A stretch of DNA of 37,800 nucleotides, from the IMG/VR virus record IMGVR_UViG_3300018424_008687, positions 1 through 37,800 of that record, one strand, 5' to 3'. The position numbers and the translations under genes were made by a program. This DNA comes from a virus. Shown one piece after another: positions 12,601 to 18,684 of this stretch. The notes below the pieces were generated by a model. That model had not been told where the DNA came from. It ran no database searches and saw only the letters and a list, made by a program, of their open reading frames with translations. The number at the start of each line of letters is the position of its first letter. Position 1 is the first letter of the stretch.

Positions 12601-15136
12601 CTTTGGTCTCAAAGGTTTCAAGATTATTTAATCTCGTGTTATGTGATCCACTTGTACTTTCTAATGAACTAATCCTATCGTTTTGAATCACGGTGGCATC
12701 ATCATTAGATGATGTGTAGGTATTAAAGTCACCCCTTAATGTTGATACATCACTATCGGTTGCGTATGTATCGTCAATACTTGCAGTGAATGATTCTAAA
12801 GAACCCAATCTAAGGTTTTGAAGGGTATCTTCTCCCTCAAGTGAACCCGACTTGGTTTCTAACGAGTCTAATCTACTATCGTGTGATCCTGAGGTTGACT
12901 CTAAAGAACCTAATCTAAGATTTTGGAGTGTGTCTTCCCCCTCAAGTGAACCTGACTTCAATTCTAACGAATCTAATCTACCATCATGAGAACCTGAAAC
13001 GGTTTCCAAAGAATTTAATCTTATGTTGTGTGATGTGATATCATTTGATAAAGAACCCGTCTTGGTTTCAATACTACTTAACCTATTATTCTGTGTGGTA
13101 TTTAAGGTTTGTATCGAATTTATATTAATATCGTTCGATGAAGTATAAGTATTGAAATCTGTAGTAAGATTACCTAAGTCATTAGATACATTACCAATTG
13201 TTAAATCGTTAGAAGATGTATAGGAATTTAAATCATCTCTAAGATCTGAAACGTCTTGGTCACTCGCGTATGTTAGATCTAAACTTCCTGTGAAAGTTTC
13301 CAAGGAATCAATTCTACCATCTAAAGTACTGTATCCTGTGGTATCTGAGATAGTTATTTGTTCTGATCCACTTACTACCCCTTCGGTATTTAATTTTGTT
13401 TTTACCCTACCATCTGTGTAGTATAAATTGTTTGACCCTTCTGTGATTGAGTCAGTATCTCCCGCACCACCAACAAAAACTTTATTACCCATACCATTAT
13501 GATTGGTACAGTAGTATTGTAATGTTTGTGGGGTATCTTGATTAACTATGATTTGAACGTACGCCCCTGAGGAACCTTCAGTACCATTGACAGTAACCCC
13601 ATCAGTGTATTGTGTATCATCAGGTAACGAGAACCTAAATGGGTGACCTGATAATGAAGAATCAGAAACATCAAATCGATATATTAATCCTTTCGCTAAT
13701 GAAACAATTTGTTGTTGTACCCCATCAATATAATACACACCACCACTTTGTGTTACAGTGACATCAACGTACTGAAGTATCGGTGTGGTACTATTTAATA
13801 CGAATTCAGAACCTGATACTACATTTTCAGAATCTAATTTAGATTTAATTGTGGTGTTTATACTACCACTAAACGTTTCAAGACTATCAATCCTACCGTC
13901 GTGAGAACCACTTGTGGTTTCTAAAGACGATAACCTATTATTACTTGATGTGTAGTGGGACGCAAATGCCTCATCATTAGTGGTATCAACACTATTAATG
14001 AGTGAGACGATTTCGGCGAAAGAATCTTTGTCCGCTGACGAACCCGCCAAAATAGCATCCACGTTAGATTTCAAATCCGCAATGTCTACACCATCTACAG
14101 TTCCTGATAATACGATACTTCCTGTTACTATTAATCCATTACCGAAATGTATTGAATTACCATCAGACGATAATATCTTATTACCGGCACCTATCTGAAT
14201 TGGTGCATCTAATTCTATATTACCATTACCTGATGAAGTAAGGGTTATATCCCCATTTTCAGTCTGTAATGTAATGGTATCTGACCCCGTTTCTAATATT
14301 TTAATTGATTCACCCTCATCGGTGGTAACTCTAAGTTCGTTACCTGTTGTAGATAGGACCTGTTGTCCATTAATGTAAAGTGAACCTGAAGAAAGGAATA
14401 AATCCCTCCATTGTTTTGTTGGTGACCCTAAATCTCGAGTATCTGTTAAATCAGGTTCGAAATTGGCGTTGAGTGTCATTTTACCGTTACCGATAGAAGC
14501 GGTGACCGCACCATCGGCAATTTTGTTAAGACTTAACCCTTGAACCGCACTTGCAGGTACGTTAACTAAACGAGACCCATCTCCAACGAAGGAACCCGTA
14601 AATGATCCTGATAACGCCGCCGCCTCATCTTTAGTGTCGGCACTATCCATGAGTTTAAATTTACCGTTATCAACCTTAAGTACTTTTTTAGAATTACCCG
14701 ACCCAATCTCAATTTCAGAGGCAACAATCTTTTTTAAGTTATTGGATGAATCTTTAACTTCGACATCACCATCATCATTTTTGGTGATTTTAGTACCACC
14801 TAAATTAATGGTATTACCCGCCAAATAGATGTCTCTCCATCTTTGACTGTCACTACCTAAATCGTGGGTTAGTGTTCCTTGAGGTAACAATGATCCACTA
14901 ATTGTTTGATCCCCAATAAAGGTATTACTACCTGTAATTGCTACTGACCCTGTGTATGATTCGAAACTTGATGTTAATAGGTAGGACGCCGCGTGTGATG
15001 CACTAACAGCATCATCTACTTGTCCTGTAATTTGTGCGGAACCATAAATTGTTCCCGATACGATTAAGTCCCCTTGAATATTTGCCGATGCCGATACGTT
15101 GAGGGACCCTGTAATGTGTGGATCAAATATTTTCAT
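3611..15136 (-). CDS. Giant tail-fibre/virion protein (3841 aa) with embedded cupredoxin-like domain
   Basis: This is a very long Ser/Thr/Asn/Gly-rich repetitive protein with the composition of a trimeric phage fibre. Visible order: (a) N-terminal ITGSLNVSASANIQGDLIVSG beta-helix-like part and two RWRD/QWRD elements, about 1-270; (b) residues about 400-1180 with many copies of RL.SLE..SGS and TYTSSND units that look like short coiled-coil/linker repeats; (c) within this, about 450-555, a cupredoxin-like insert (His498, Cys543, His546, Met549); (d) about 1180-3070, a mosaic of NNSGRTYIQD, AYGWGDHS and NDGDTFTVDIDGRYL repeats; (e) about 2490-2590, a knob-like segment ending KIWHEGNDGAGSGL; (f) a C-terminal domain from about 3778 (FTHGIGHDNVIVQVYD) that resembles the C-termini of other phage fibres. 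The ATG at 15136 sits at the base of a hairpin. The role in adsorption is inferred. Confidence 0.93.
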   Translation of the reverse strand: MKIFDPHITGSLNVSASANIQGDLIVSGTIYGSAQITGQVDDAVSASHAASYLLTSSFESYTGSVAITGSNTFIGDQTISGSLLPQGTLTHDLGSDSQRWRDIYLAGNTINLGGTKITKNDDGDVEVKDSSNNLKKIVASEIEIGSGNSKKVLKVDNGKFKLMDSADTKDEAAALSGSFTGSFVGDGSRLVNVPASAVQGLSLNKIADGAVTASIGNGKMTLNANFEPDLTDTRDLGSPTKQWRDLFLSSGSLYINGQQVLSTTGNELRVTTDEGESIKILETGSDTITLQTENGDITLTSSGNGNIELDAPIQIGAGNKILSSDGNSIHFGNGLIVTGSIVLSGTVDGVDIADLKSNVDAILAGSSADKDSFAEIVSLINSVDTTNDEAFASHYTSSNNRLSSLETTSGSHDGRIDSLETFSGSINTTIKSKLDSENVVSGSEFVLNSTTPILQYVDVTVTQSGGVYYIDGVQQQIVSLAKGLIYRFDVSDSSLSGHPFRFSLPDDTQYTDGVTVNGTEGSSGAYVQIIVNQDTPQTLQYYCTNHNGMGNKVFVGGAGDTDSITEGSNNLYYTDGRVKTKLNTEGVVSGSEQITISDTTGYSTLDGRIDSLETFTGSLDLTYASDQDVSDLRDDLNSYTSSNDLTIGNVSNDLGNLTTDFNTYTSSNDININSIQTLNTTQNNRLSSIETKTGSLSNDITSHNIRLNSLETVSGSHDGRLDSLELKSGSLEGEDTLQNLRLGSLESTSGSHDSRLDSLETKSGSLEGEDTLQNLRLGSLESFTASIDDTYATDSDVSTLRGDFNTYTSSNDDATVIQNDRISSLESTSGSHNTRLNNLETFETKVDGGLEFTGSNVTIKGDLLVKGTETRVDSTTVEVSDNIISLNGSGAVNGGIEVRDTTSPGVLSGSLLWDSSNNHWIGGTKGSEERILTTTDLTSLDNDISGLDGRLDSIEIKTGSLDSTNTTQNSRLTSLESFTGSIDNTYASDEDVTDLRNDLNTYTSSNDTLNNTQTNRLNALETTSGSHGSRIGSLESADSDQDNRLQSLESKTGSLDNDISGLDGRLDSVESFTASIDSTYATDSDVSTLRGDFNSYTSSNDSDISSIQTLNTTQNSRLNSLESKTGSLDGDISTLDGRIDSLEVESGSIRGTFNSYTSSNNTLNTTQNSRLTSLESATGSYLTEHPNITPAPSSNNSGRTYIQDVLLDSNGHVTGLTTGTETVVNTDEYVTGASWNNSTAVLSFTRNDGDTFNVTLLDTLSDVTVTGGTYDSGTQTLELTKNDGSTISVSGFAIDTDINYYTTGATFNNSNGVLTLGIKGTSDVTVDLDGRYLTGYTETDPIFSASPSAGITNTNISNWNTAYGWGDHSVEGYVTNDEYTTGATFNSGNGIITFTRNDGDTFTVDIDGRYLTSYTETDTLDSVADRGNTTNQSLNIGEYISMSSAQPKIKLIETDTTDKNKEILVSGGGLYIRNLNDDGSVGSNLINVSNGGNLNVTGTISASGYNDSNWNTAYGWGDHSTEGYLTSYNNEYTTGASFNTSTGVLTFTRNDGDTYDVDLDNRYLQLTGGSLSSLNMNGDLNIRWSGTDTTSYELFFYNQSYHAKIYSTGGDLILTNGTGEKMRTTSSGISVTGSVTATGGNSSQWNTAYGWGDHSVEGYVTNDEYTTGATFNSGNGVITFTRNDGDTFTVDIDGRYLTSYTETDTLSSVTSRGSSTSTAVTFSGGLTASGGINGLTLSNGISGTNFNITGVNQLEIADPGEGIVFKQGSSGDITLAIVDDSNDNILNLSGTGASFSINGATVATQSWVSSRNYLTSHPSIAGVSSNNSGRTYIQDILTDSNGHVTGITTATETVVNTDEYTTGATFNSGNGVITFTRNDGDTYTLDISDTLSEITVTGGTYNSGTQTLTLVKSDGNSIDVSGFAVDTDINYYTTGATFNTGNGIITGTRNDGGTWTVDLDGRYLTSYTETDTLDSVADRGNSTNQYLQASYFQSTGSQLLRRYSSGWTYTTHDVVYNGWTSSTGDYTYLKSAGNSSGGHGIIAVGDNGFWIGRTDLETGALTDSSTNPIGYTLLRSDSSGNVTISGTITASGYNKSNWDTAYGWGNHASVGYLTSHPTIPGASSNNSGRTYIQDVLTDSNGHVTGLTTATETVVNTDTNYYTTGATFNTGNGIITGTRNDGGTWTVDIDGRYLTSYTETSTLSDVVGRGNYFGNSQSGFVTNNTWGSEFRRIKRITFTSGGSNWDTDNHGIFSTDASGNYNDSMSVNSFNDLTFRVDTNSNNNTSYVRFMQHSTGAGTEWFRSGFDGGQYINLFRQGGYVAFEGLNLAISNSNSTHGFNNYFRGDSTHLVIGTGGTLYLNYGQSSGNTRIYGNIYLNDTIVLNSSRVLQNVSGNISMFTNDSGYLTSHPSIAGVSSNNSGRTYIQDILTDSNGHVTGITTGTETVTNTDTNYYLNAISWNSSNGIITLGRQGLSSLTLDIDGRYAQYGHQTSTNSDFNNVRTSGIYTLDYGGQANANSPDGGAWHALWHARSGGTRQAQITIPYNNDNIYFRRAHNSTAETWYDWVKIWHEGNDGAGSGLDSDTLDGQQGSYYLDYNNFTNKPTIGNGTMTISAGGGMSGGGSFTANQTGSSSVTISHADTSSQASSNNSGRTYIQDVLLDGYGHVTGLTTATETVVNTDTVDYITSATFNTGNGIITGSGVGRASFSVDIDGRYLPYGGGTITGDLQVNGHIRGGGQQLVLNAGESHLYATGQTAEYIYLNAEQGLEINSETGNWSGGWAARKTAYLRGDQLTLDGESLTKTNIQNFKTAYGWGNHATQGYVTNDEYVTGATWNSGNAVLTFTRNDGDTFNVTLLNTLSDVTVTGGTYNSGNQTLTLTKSDGTTVAVSGFAVDTDVNWYTTSASFNTGNGIITGTRNDGGTWTVDIDGRYLPLGGGTLTGTVSLGELRIGEHAVHGGYWGLWNSEASTSTTQQYMIISAGTDTYINGDNVYIRAGNNSNSNEVKVTTGGTYIGGNKVATESWVTSNPTHPSISAASSSNNSGRTYIQDILLDGNGHVTGITTGTETVTNTDTNYYTTSATFNTGNGIITGTRNDGGTWTVDLDGRYLTAESDTLATVTARGSSTSSNIYLNNASPTLYLQDTDNRSAMIHVNSNYFYILNGSANNSTSWAQQANSRWLFQGNLNNNDITFGGSGDFAGVVTATGGNSNNWNTAYTYSQVGHLPLAGGTMSGSISMGNNTITNVESLTFNDPGPTEGIIWAGGSGFKIVESPNDLSTNTGGNLQFAVGSTRILTLGSNGESEFTDKLTLTSSTSGSTIFDIQGTSGQLFSITDDLTGDLFSVSDASGVPILNVNANGSVTLDPLGSLYVGDNKVINGSGNIEFDGPVTTTNQGRGIYWTAYDKEGTTDASDTAHILHTTNSGGLSGSVIEIKSHNDAADGVNFIVNATDSGVRINGSAIATQTWVGTNTLNQTEGDARYAQLTASNSFTNSYNEFGNSTGSVSNDGSWNARVNVAGSSHARLDVKSVSDGIITSMYAHTGQNVGKIGTYSNHSLQLMVNSTGVVTIDSSGNISTSGTLSASGYNKSNWDDAHGWGDHSGLYLPIGGGTITGDLVVGGGDLTISKDGNYSTISFPAQTNDAGFIRHYESNNTARMEFSVSDDSGTTDQFHFGYSGDLDRFIIYSNGSFLSRGSGTIAGSLGLQGDLDMSAGTTATLAGISGTDQVVENNYGAYLHLGGWAVGRTDASAVLVNTAYRADYATSLFDMNISRFTNDSGYALRKSTTFTNLTTVTFTHGIGHDNVIVQVYDGNGDLFFPSRVNVQGGVVEVNFEVARSGRLVVVG
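5925..11570 (-). repeat. Mosaic of near-identical coding repeats in the giant fibre
   Basis: Six copies of a unit translating as SSNNSGRTYIQD(V/I)L.D..GHVTG.TT.TET occur near 11460-11565, 9580-9680, 8690-8770, 7800-7900, 7100-7200 and 5930-6030. They alternate with at least five copies of AYGWG(D/N)H and several of NDGDTFTVDIDGRYL. Stretches of the DNA itself are almost identical between copies, for example around the word for YIQD, so this is recent duplication or gene conversion and not only protein-level similarity. The units probably form repeated beta-rich shaft segments. The region is prone to recombination and to assembly collapse. Confidence 0.85.
11600..13960 (-). repeat. SLE..SGS / TYTSSND linker repeats in the giant fibre
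   Basis: On the minus strand this stretch encodes roughly twenty short repeats of the form RL.SLE.(T/K/F).GS alternating with TYTSSND and NTTQN.RL and with TYA(S/T)D.DV..LR.D(F/L)N. Two adjacent copies of SGSLEGEDTLQNLRLGSLES are almost exact. The periodic Leu/Ile spacing suggests short helical coiled-coil segments of a trimeric shaft. The cupredoxin-like insert (13465-13795) interrupts this block near its 5' end. Confidence 0.75.
13465..13795 (-). other. Cupredoxin-like domain inside the giant fibre
   Basis: Within the fibre reading frame, about residues 450-555 differ in style from the flanking repeats. The segment has YRFDVSDSSLSGHPFRFS, then a beta-rich stretch, then LQYYCTNHNGMGNKVFVGG. 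The ligands His498, Cys543, His546 and Met549 fit the type-1 blue-copper order His...Cys-x2-His-x2-Met of plastocyanin-like and related cupredoxin folds. I recall similar HPFRFS/YYCxNHxGMG segments in other marine phage structural proteins. Copper binding is inferred from the residues. Confidence 0.7.
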
Positions 15137-15163
15137 CTAATAAGTACTTTTTTCTTATTAGAT
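15135..15163 (-). promoter_or_regulatory. Hairpin covering the giant-fibre start codon
   Basis: On the minus strand a perfect 10-bp inverted repeat (ATCTAATAAG / CTTATTAGAT) encloses a 9-base AAAAAAGTA loop, and the last two bases of the stem are the first two bases of the fibre ATG. No T-tract follows on either strand, so it is not a terminator. In mRNA it would hide or present the start codon, and it could set translation rate or be an RNA-processing site between the biosynthetic genes and the fibre. Function is inferred. The repeat itself is seen directly. Confidence 0.55.
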
Positions 15164-15188
15164 AAATACTTTATAAATCAATAGTGAG

Positions 15189-15530
15189 TTAGTTTTTACT
15201 CGCATTTCTGATTGAAGTTCCTGAAATTTCTTTTATATCCTCAGGAGGGAAGTGTTCAATGACCTCATAACCGACCCCTCTTCCATAATTAACGGATTCG
15301 ATATCAGGAATAATAGATAGTAGGACCCTATCACTATTCTCTTTAAAGAATGGTTCCTCACTGAGGCTCATAAGTACCTCGTGTGCTGTTTTAGGGTTGT
15401 TTTCACCAACCTCAACATCTCTAATAGCAACCCAACAGTTCTTTCCCTGATCTAATTGTTGTCTTATTAACCATTCATGTCCCGAATGCCATGTTTGCCA
15501 TCTACCGATGAACATTGCGTATTTTTTCAT
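15189..15530 (-). CDS. HxGH-type nucleotidyltransferase (cytidylyl/adenylyltransferase-like)
   Basis: This is a 113-residue protein of the cytidylyltransferase/NMN-adenylyltransferase superfamily. It has the N-terminal nucleotide-binding signature FIGRWQTWHSGHEWLI (residues 8-21, catalytic-type His15 and His18) and a C-terminal ISGTSIR (102-108), which matches the ISxTxIR phosphate-binding motif. It is short but complete for the minimal family fold. Such enzymes join an NMP to a phosphorylated small molecule, for example making CDP- or ADP-activated groups. Its start overlaps the stop of the APS-kinase-like gene by ATGA, so the two are probably made together and may act in sequence (a kinase followed by nucleotidylation). 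The substrate cannot be read from the sequence. Confidence 0.85.
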   Translation of the reverse strand: MKKYAMFIGRWQTWHSGHEWLIRQQLDQGKNCWVAIRDVEVGENNPKTAHEVLMSLSEEPFFKENSDRVLLSIIPDIESVNYGRGVGYEVIEHFPPEDIKEISGTSIRNASKN

Positions 15531-15979
15531 AATTGTTTAAGTATTTTCAATAACGATTCTTCAGGAGAATCTAATGTGGTGTCGATATCTATATAATTTT
15601 CGGTTGGTGGTTCGTAATCTTTTACGTGGAAGTGGTCTCTCTCACGTTTTTCGGTGGTATGGGTGTAGATCTCAACTATATTGTCACCCAAATCTATTTT
15701 AAATTCTTCTCTAAGGTCTAAAAACGGTGCAACCAAACTAACAACCACATCACAATCTTTATTGTGTATGAATTTGGCGATCATTTGTGCGTTTCTAATG
15801 TTATTAACCCTACCCATTGGTGAATAGTCTTTGTTGGAACTTAGATTCCTTAAATCGTCCCCATCAATGTGGAACACCTCTTTCCTTAAGTTTTTTTTCT
15901 CTAATTCTAAATGTTTTTTTAGTAGTAATGCTAAAGTTGTTTTACCCGATGAGGGCTGTCCTGTAATCCAATAAATCAT
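15527..15979 (-). CDS. APS-kinase-like P-loop kinase
   Basis: This is a 150-residue kinase resembling adenylylsulfate kinase (CysC). The Walker A loop GQPSSGKTT is at 7-15, followed by HIDGDDLR at 37-44, equivalent to the DGDxxR signature, and GRVNNIRNAQMIAKF at 56-70, equivalent to the DRxENIRR helix. The open frame extends 10 codons further to a GTG at 16009, but the ATG at 15979 is preferred: it puts the P-loop at the usual distance from the N-terminus and avoids overlap with the small gene upstream, whose stop is 4 bases away. True APS kinases make PAPS for sulfation. No sulfotransferase is visible here, so another small-molecule kinase role, perhaps feeding the adjacent nucleotidyltransferase, is equally possible. 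Confidence 0.85.
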   Translation of the reverse strand: MIYWITGQPSSGKTTLALLLKKHLELEKKNLRKEVFHIDGDDLRNLSSNKDYSPMGRVNNIRNAQMIAKFIHNKDCDVVVSLVAPFLDLREEFKIDLGDNIVEIYTHTTEKRERDHFHVKDYEPPTENYIDIDTTLDSPEESLLKILKQL

Positions 15980-15983
15980 TTCT

Positions 15984-16103
15984 TTAATGGTTATATGTGA
16001 AGGGATCACGTTTCTTTAATTCCTTCATTATTTCATTATACTTTTTATCCTCTTTAGTTTTTTTTCTAAAGATTCTTTTCAAAAAATTAATTAATCTCTT
16101 CAT
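15984..16103 (-). CDS. Small basic protein, 39 aa, unknown function
   Basis: This frame reads MKRLINFLKRIFRKKTKEDK at the start and ends KKRDPFTYNH before a TAA. Its ATG overlaps the TGA of the carbamoyltransferase gene as ATGA, and its stop lies 4 bases before the ATG of the kinase, so it fills the gap exactly and fits translational coupling. The first twelve residues could form a basic amphipathic helix that contacts a membrane or nucleic acid. About a third of the residues are Lys or Arg. There are no Cys residues. I do not recognise a family. The junctions are the main evidence that it is a real gene. Confidence 0.65.
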   Translation of the reverse strand: MKRLINFLKRIFRKKTKEDKKYNEIMKELKKRDPFTYNH

Positions 16104-17767
16104 TGTTTGTAAATAATAAAATTCTGTAATATTAGGATGTCAATATCAACCTCTTCAAATGTTTTCATAGCATCTTGAGGTGTCAACACCATTGTTTTAT
16201 CTTTTATATTGAAAGATGTGTTTAATAAGATTGGGTAAGAGGTTATCTTCTCAAACTCCCTAAGTAATGAATGTATTGGGTTGTCCCTGCTAACGGTTTG
16301 AACTCGGGCAGTACCATCAATATGAGTAATTGCAGGTAGTTTATCTCGATATTCTTCCTTAACCTTTATCACTTGATTCATGTACGGTATGTTTTGGTTA
16401 GATTCGAAAAAATCCGCTTGTCTCTCTTTTGTGACCATCGGGGCGAAAGGTCTAAATCCCTCTCTCTTTTTAACTAAATCGTTAATTCTTTTTTTCATTT
16501 TAGGATTCCTTGGATCGGCAAGAATTGATCTACCCCCTAATGCTCTTGCACCGAACTCAATTTCATTTTTAAACCAACCTATAACCTTACCTCTACTTAA
16601 TTCTTTTGATATGATCCTATTAATTGTGTCATTATTGGCGTAGAAACTTTTTGAATGTTTTATCTTCTTTTTGAAATCTTTATTGACATTGAAGGATGGA
16701 CCCAAAAAAGGTGTTGTTGGTATACTAACTCCAACTCCTTTATTCACGTAATAATTAATACACGCCCCTATTGATGATCCCGAATCTGAGGGTGATGGTG
16801 GTATCCAAATGTTACTAAAATTAGTCCTAAATGGTATCTTACCATTTGCTAACCCGTTGTATGCACATCCACCACCTAACATGATATTGGGTGTTTTGTG
16901 TAATTCTCTTAAATGATTTAAAAATGAGAAAAGTACATCTTCATATACCTCCTGAACCGCACGGGCCAAGTCTTTATGTTCTTTACTTATTTGGGTGTCA
17001 GGTAAACGTGGTGGTATTCCCAATAAAATATATAAGTTCTTATTGTACATGATTTTATCTGATTTGTCCCAATCAAAATATTTCATGTCACAATGTATTC
17101 CACCATCATTAAAGTAAATGATCTCACTTAATTTGTTTTTAAGGTGGGTTCTTTTACCATACGCACCCAACCCCATGACCTTATATTCACCTTCATTCGG
17201 TTTAAAACCTAAATAAGATGTCATTGCCGAATAAAATAACCCTAAAGAATGTGGGTATTTGGATACTCCCGTCACCTCGAGTTTAGACCCCCTAAAATAA
17301 GGGGCGAATGTTGTTGTTTCATATTCACCAACACCATCAATTGAGACGACTAAACCACTTTTGAATGGTGAACTATAGGAAGAGTAATATATGTGAGAAT
17401 CGTGGTGTTTACTGTAAAAAACATTCTTATTAAAGACCTTTAAATTTTTATTAAGGTCATATATGTTCTTTAAAGACTTATAAAGGATCCTAATAGAGAA
17501 GATTGGGTTTTTAGTGATATTCTTCTTGGCGGTCTCCACCACTCTTTGGTGTTTTAGTTTAGGTTGTTCATAAAAACACACCGTCTCCAAATTCTCGTCA
17601 GTAACCCCATATTTCCTATAAATGTAGTCAATGGTTTTTTTAGGGAAAGACTTATCATGTTTAATTCCCGTAAATTTCTCTTCTTCGCACGCAAATATTA
17701 ATTTACCATCCTTGAATAGACAGGCAGCAGAATCATGATAATAAGCGGAAATCCCTATGGTGAACAT
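16100..17767 (-). CDS. O-carbamoyltransferase, NodU/TobZ family
   Basis: This 555-residue protein is the full family length. NodU/TobZ enzymes transfer a carbamoyl group from carbamoyl phosphate to a hydroxyl, usually on a sugar, through a carbamoyl-adenylate. Visible signatures are GISAYYHDSAACL at the N-terminus, EEEKFTGIKHDKSFP, the metal-site HxxxH (His121, His125), Asp144 in SIDGVGEYE, LGGGCAYNG, Asp328 in PPSPSDSGSSIGA, GARALGGRSILADPR and NTSFNIKDK near the C-terminus. The N-terminal ASKHA-like and C-terminal YrdC-like halves are both represented. A 50-base gap precedes the gene, which is large for this block, and no good Shine-Dalgarno is seen before the ATG, so a weak promoter there is possible. 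It probably finishes a sugar made by the upstream genes. Confidence 0.95.
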   Translation of the reverse strand: MFTIGISAYYHDSAACLFKDGKLIFACEEEKFTGIKHDKSFPKKTIDYIYRKYGVTDENLETVCFYEQPKLKHQRVVETAKKNITKNPIFSIRILYKSLKNIYDLNKNLKVFNKNVFYSKHHDSHIYYSSYSSPFKSGLVVSIDGVGEYETTTFAPYFRGSKLEVTGVSKYPHSLGLFYSAMTSYLGFKPNEGEYKVMGLGAYGKRTHLKNKLSEIIYFNDGGIHCDMKYFDWDKSDKIMYNKNLYILLGIPPRLPDTQISKEHKDLARAVQEVYEDVLFSFLNHLRELHKTPNIMLGGGCAYNGLANGKIPFRTNFSNIWIPPSPSDSGSSIGACINYYVNKGVGVSIPTTPFLGPSFNVNKDFKKKIKHSKSFYANNDTINRIISKELSRGKVIGWFKNEIEFGARALGGRSILADPRNPKMKKRINDLVKKREGFRPFAPMVTKERQADFFESNQNIPYMNQVIKVKEEYRDKLPAITHIDGTARVQTVSRDNPIHSLLREFEKITSYPILLNTSFNIKDKTMVLTPQDAMKTFEEVDIDILILQNFIIYKQ

Positions 17768-17817
17768 ATATTAGTAATTACTTAAAATATACGTTTTTAT
17801 AGGGAAAAAGAAAATGG

Positions 17818-18684
17818 TTATCTTAAATTAAAGTATATGCCGTTTTGGGGGTTCGGATAGGTAATATCTTCATCATCAAAATAAACTCTTGTGTCTTGTT
17901 TTTGATAAAAAAGGTTGGTCTTCTTTTCGAAGAAATGATTTACTCTGGCATGGTTAAATTCCGACATAGACTTTACCTTCTCGTCCAATTCAATAATGGT
18001 TTTATCATCAAGAACACGATCATACCCAATTCTTGGTATTAATATGTCATCTAACCAATTCACGTGTTCTATTATTGTAGGGTGGTAATCAATCTCACCA
18101 CCAAATTTGTATATACCTTTTCTATCCCACTCATCACTTTCAGGAATTAAGTAATTTTTAAAGTCAATAACATCCAATGGCGATTCACCCTTAACATATT
18201 CCATGTGATCTTTAATGTCTGAGTTCACGTCACCCTCACCTATGTAATTATCGGTATATTTGAATACGTCGAACATGGCGGTGGTTATATGAGGAATTTG
18301 ATTTACCTCTAAAAATGATTTAATTGCAAGTATGGTATTTAAACTTCTATGGATTAGAGATTCTTCAGTCCAAAGACTGTATTGATACTTTACCAACTCA
18401 GATGAAGTTGTCTGACCCCAACAAGACCAAGTACTAACCTTTTTATCACCATCACTGAGGTTGTTTATATCCCACCTTATCAATGAAGGGTACATAATAA
18501 CAACGGTATCATTCTCATTAATTTTATACTTGTTTGTCGCCCAAATTAATTTATTTAAGATTTGATCGTATCCACCACCTGTTTGACCTAAGTTAATCCC
18601 TCTATTACCATAACATATAATGTCCGCCCATGTTATCCAATTATAGGAAGTGAAACTACAACCAAACGTAAAGATTCTACCCAT
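17818..18684 (-). CDS. SGNH-hydrolase-like protein A
   Basis: This 288-residue protein has SGNH/GDSL-type landmarks. Block I is FTFGCSFTSY with candidate nucleophile Ser10, block II is the Gly-rich QTGGGYDQI near 35-41, and the C-terminal acid/base pair is Asp199-Tyr-His201-Pro followed by a further His. SGNH proteins hydrolyse or transfer acyl esters, and many members in glycan loci act as sugar O-acetylesterases or acyltransferases. The ATG at 18684 overlaps the upstream TGA as TGATG. A GTG one codon earlier is open but gives no benefit. The next gene encodes a second protein of the same general type. Substrate is unknown, and an acyl ester on the island's glycan is a guess. Confidence 0.7.
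   Translation of the reverse strand: MGRIFTFGCSFTSYNWITWADIICYGNRGINLGQTGGGYDQILNKLIWATNKYKINENDTVVIMYPSLIRWDINNLSDGDKKVSTWSCWGQTTSSELVKYQYSLWTEESLIHRSLNTILAIKSFLEVNQIPHITTAMFDVFKYTDNYIGEGDVNSDIKDHMEYVKGESPLDVIDFKNYLIPESDEWDRKGIYKFGGEIDYHPTIIEHVNWLDDILIPRIGYDRVLDDKTIIELDEKVKSMSEFNHARVNHFFEKKTNLFYQKQDTRVYFDDEDITYPNPQNGIYFNLR

Noticed and set aside
15135-15163. Hairpin considered as an intrinsic terminator
   Set aside because: No T-tract follows the stem on either strand, and the stem runs into the start codon.
15189-15530. ATP sulfurylase as partner of the APS-kinase-like protein
   Set aside because: The protein is only 113 residues and its motif is the short HxGH plus ISxTxIR type, without the longer ATP sulfurylase signatures.
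15980-16009. GTG start extending the APS-kinase-like protein by 10 residues
   Set aside because: It would overlap the 39-residue gene in another frame and add residues that the family does not have before the P-loop.
15984-16103. The 39-residue protein as a RiPP precursor for the radical SAM enzymes
   Set aside because: It has no Cys or core-like repeat and lies several kilobases from the radical SAM genes, next to the carbamoyltransferase instead.
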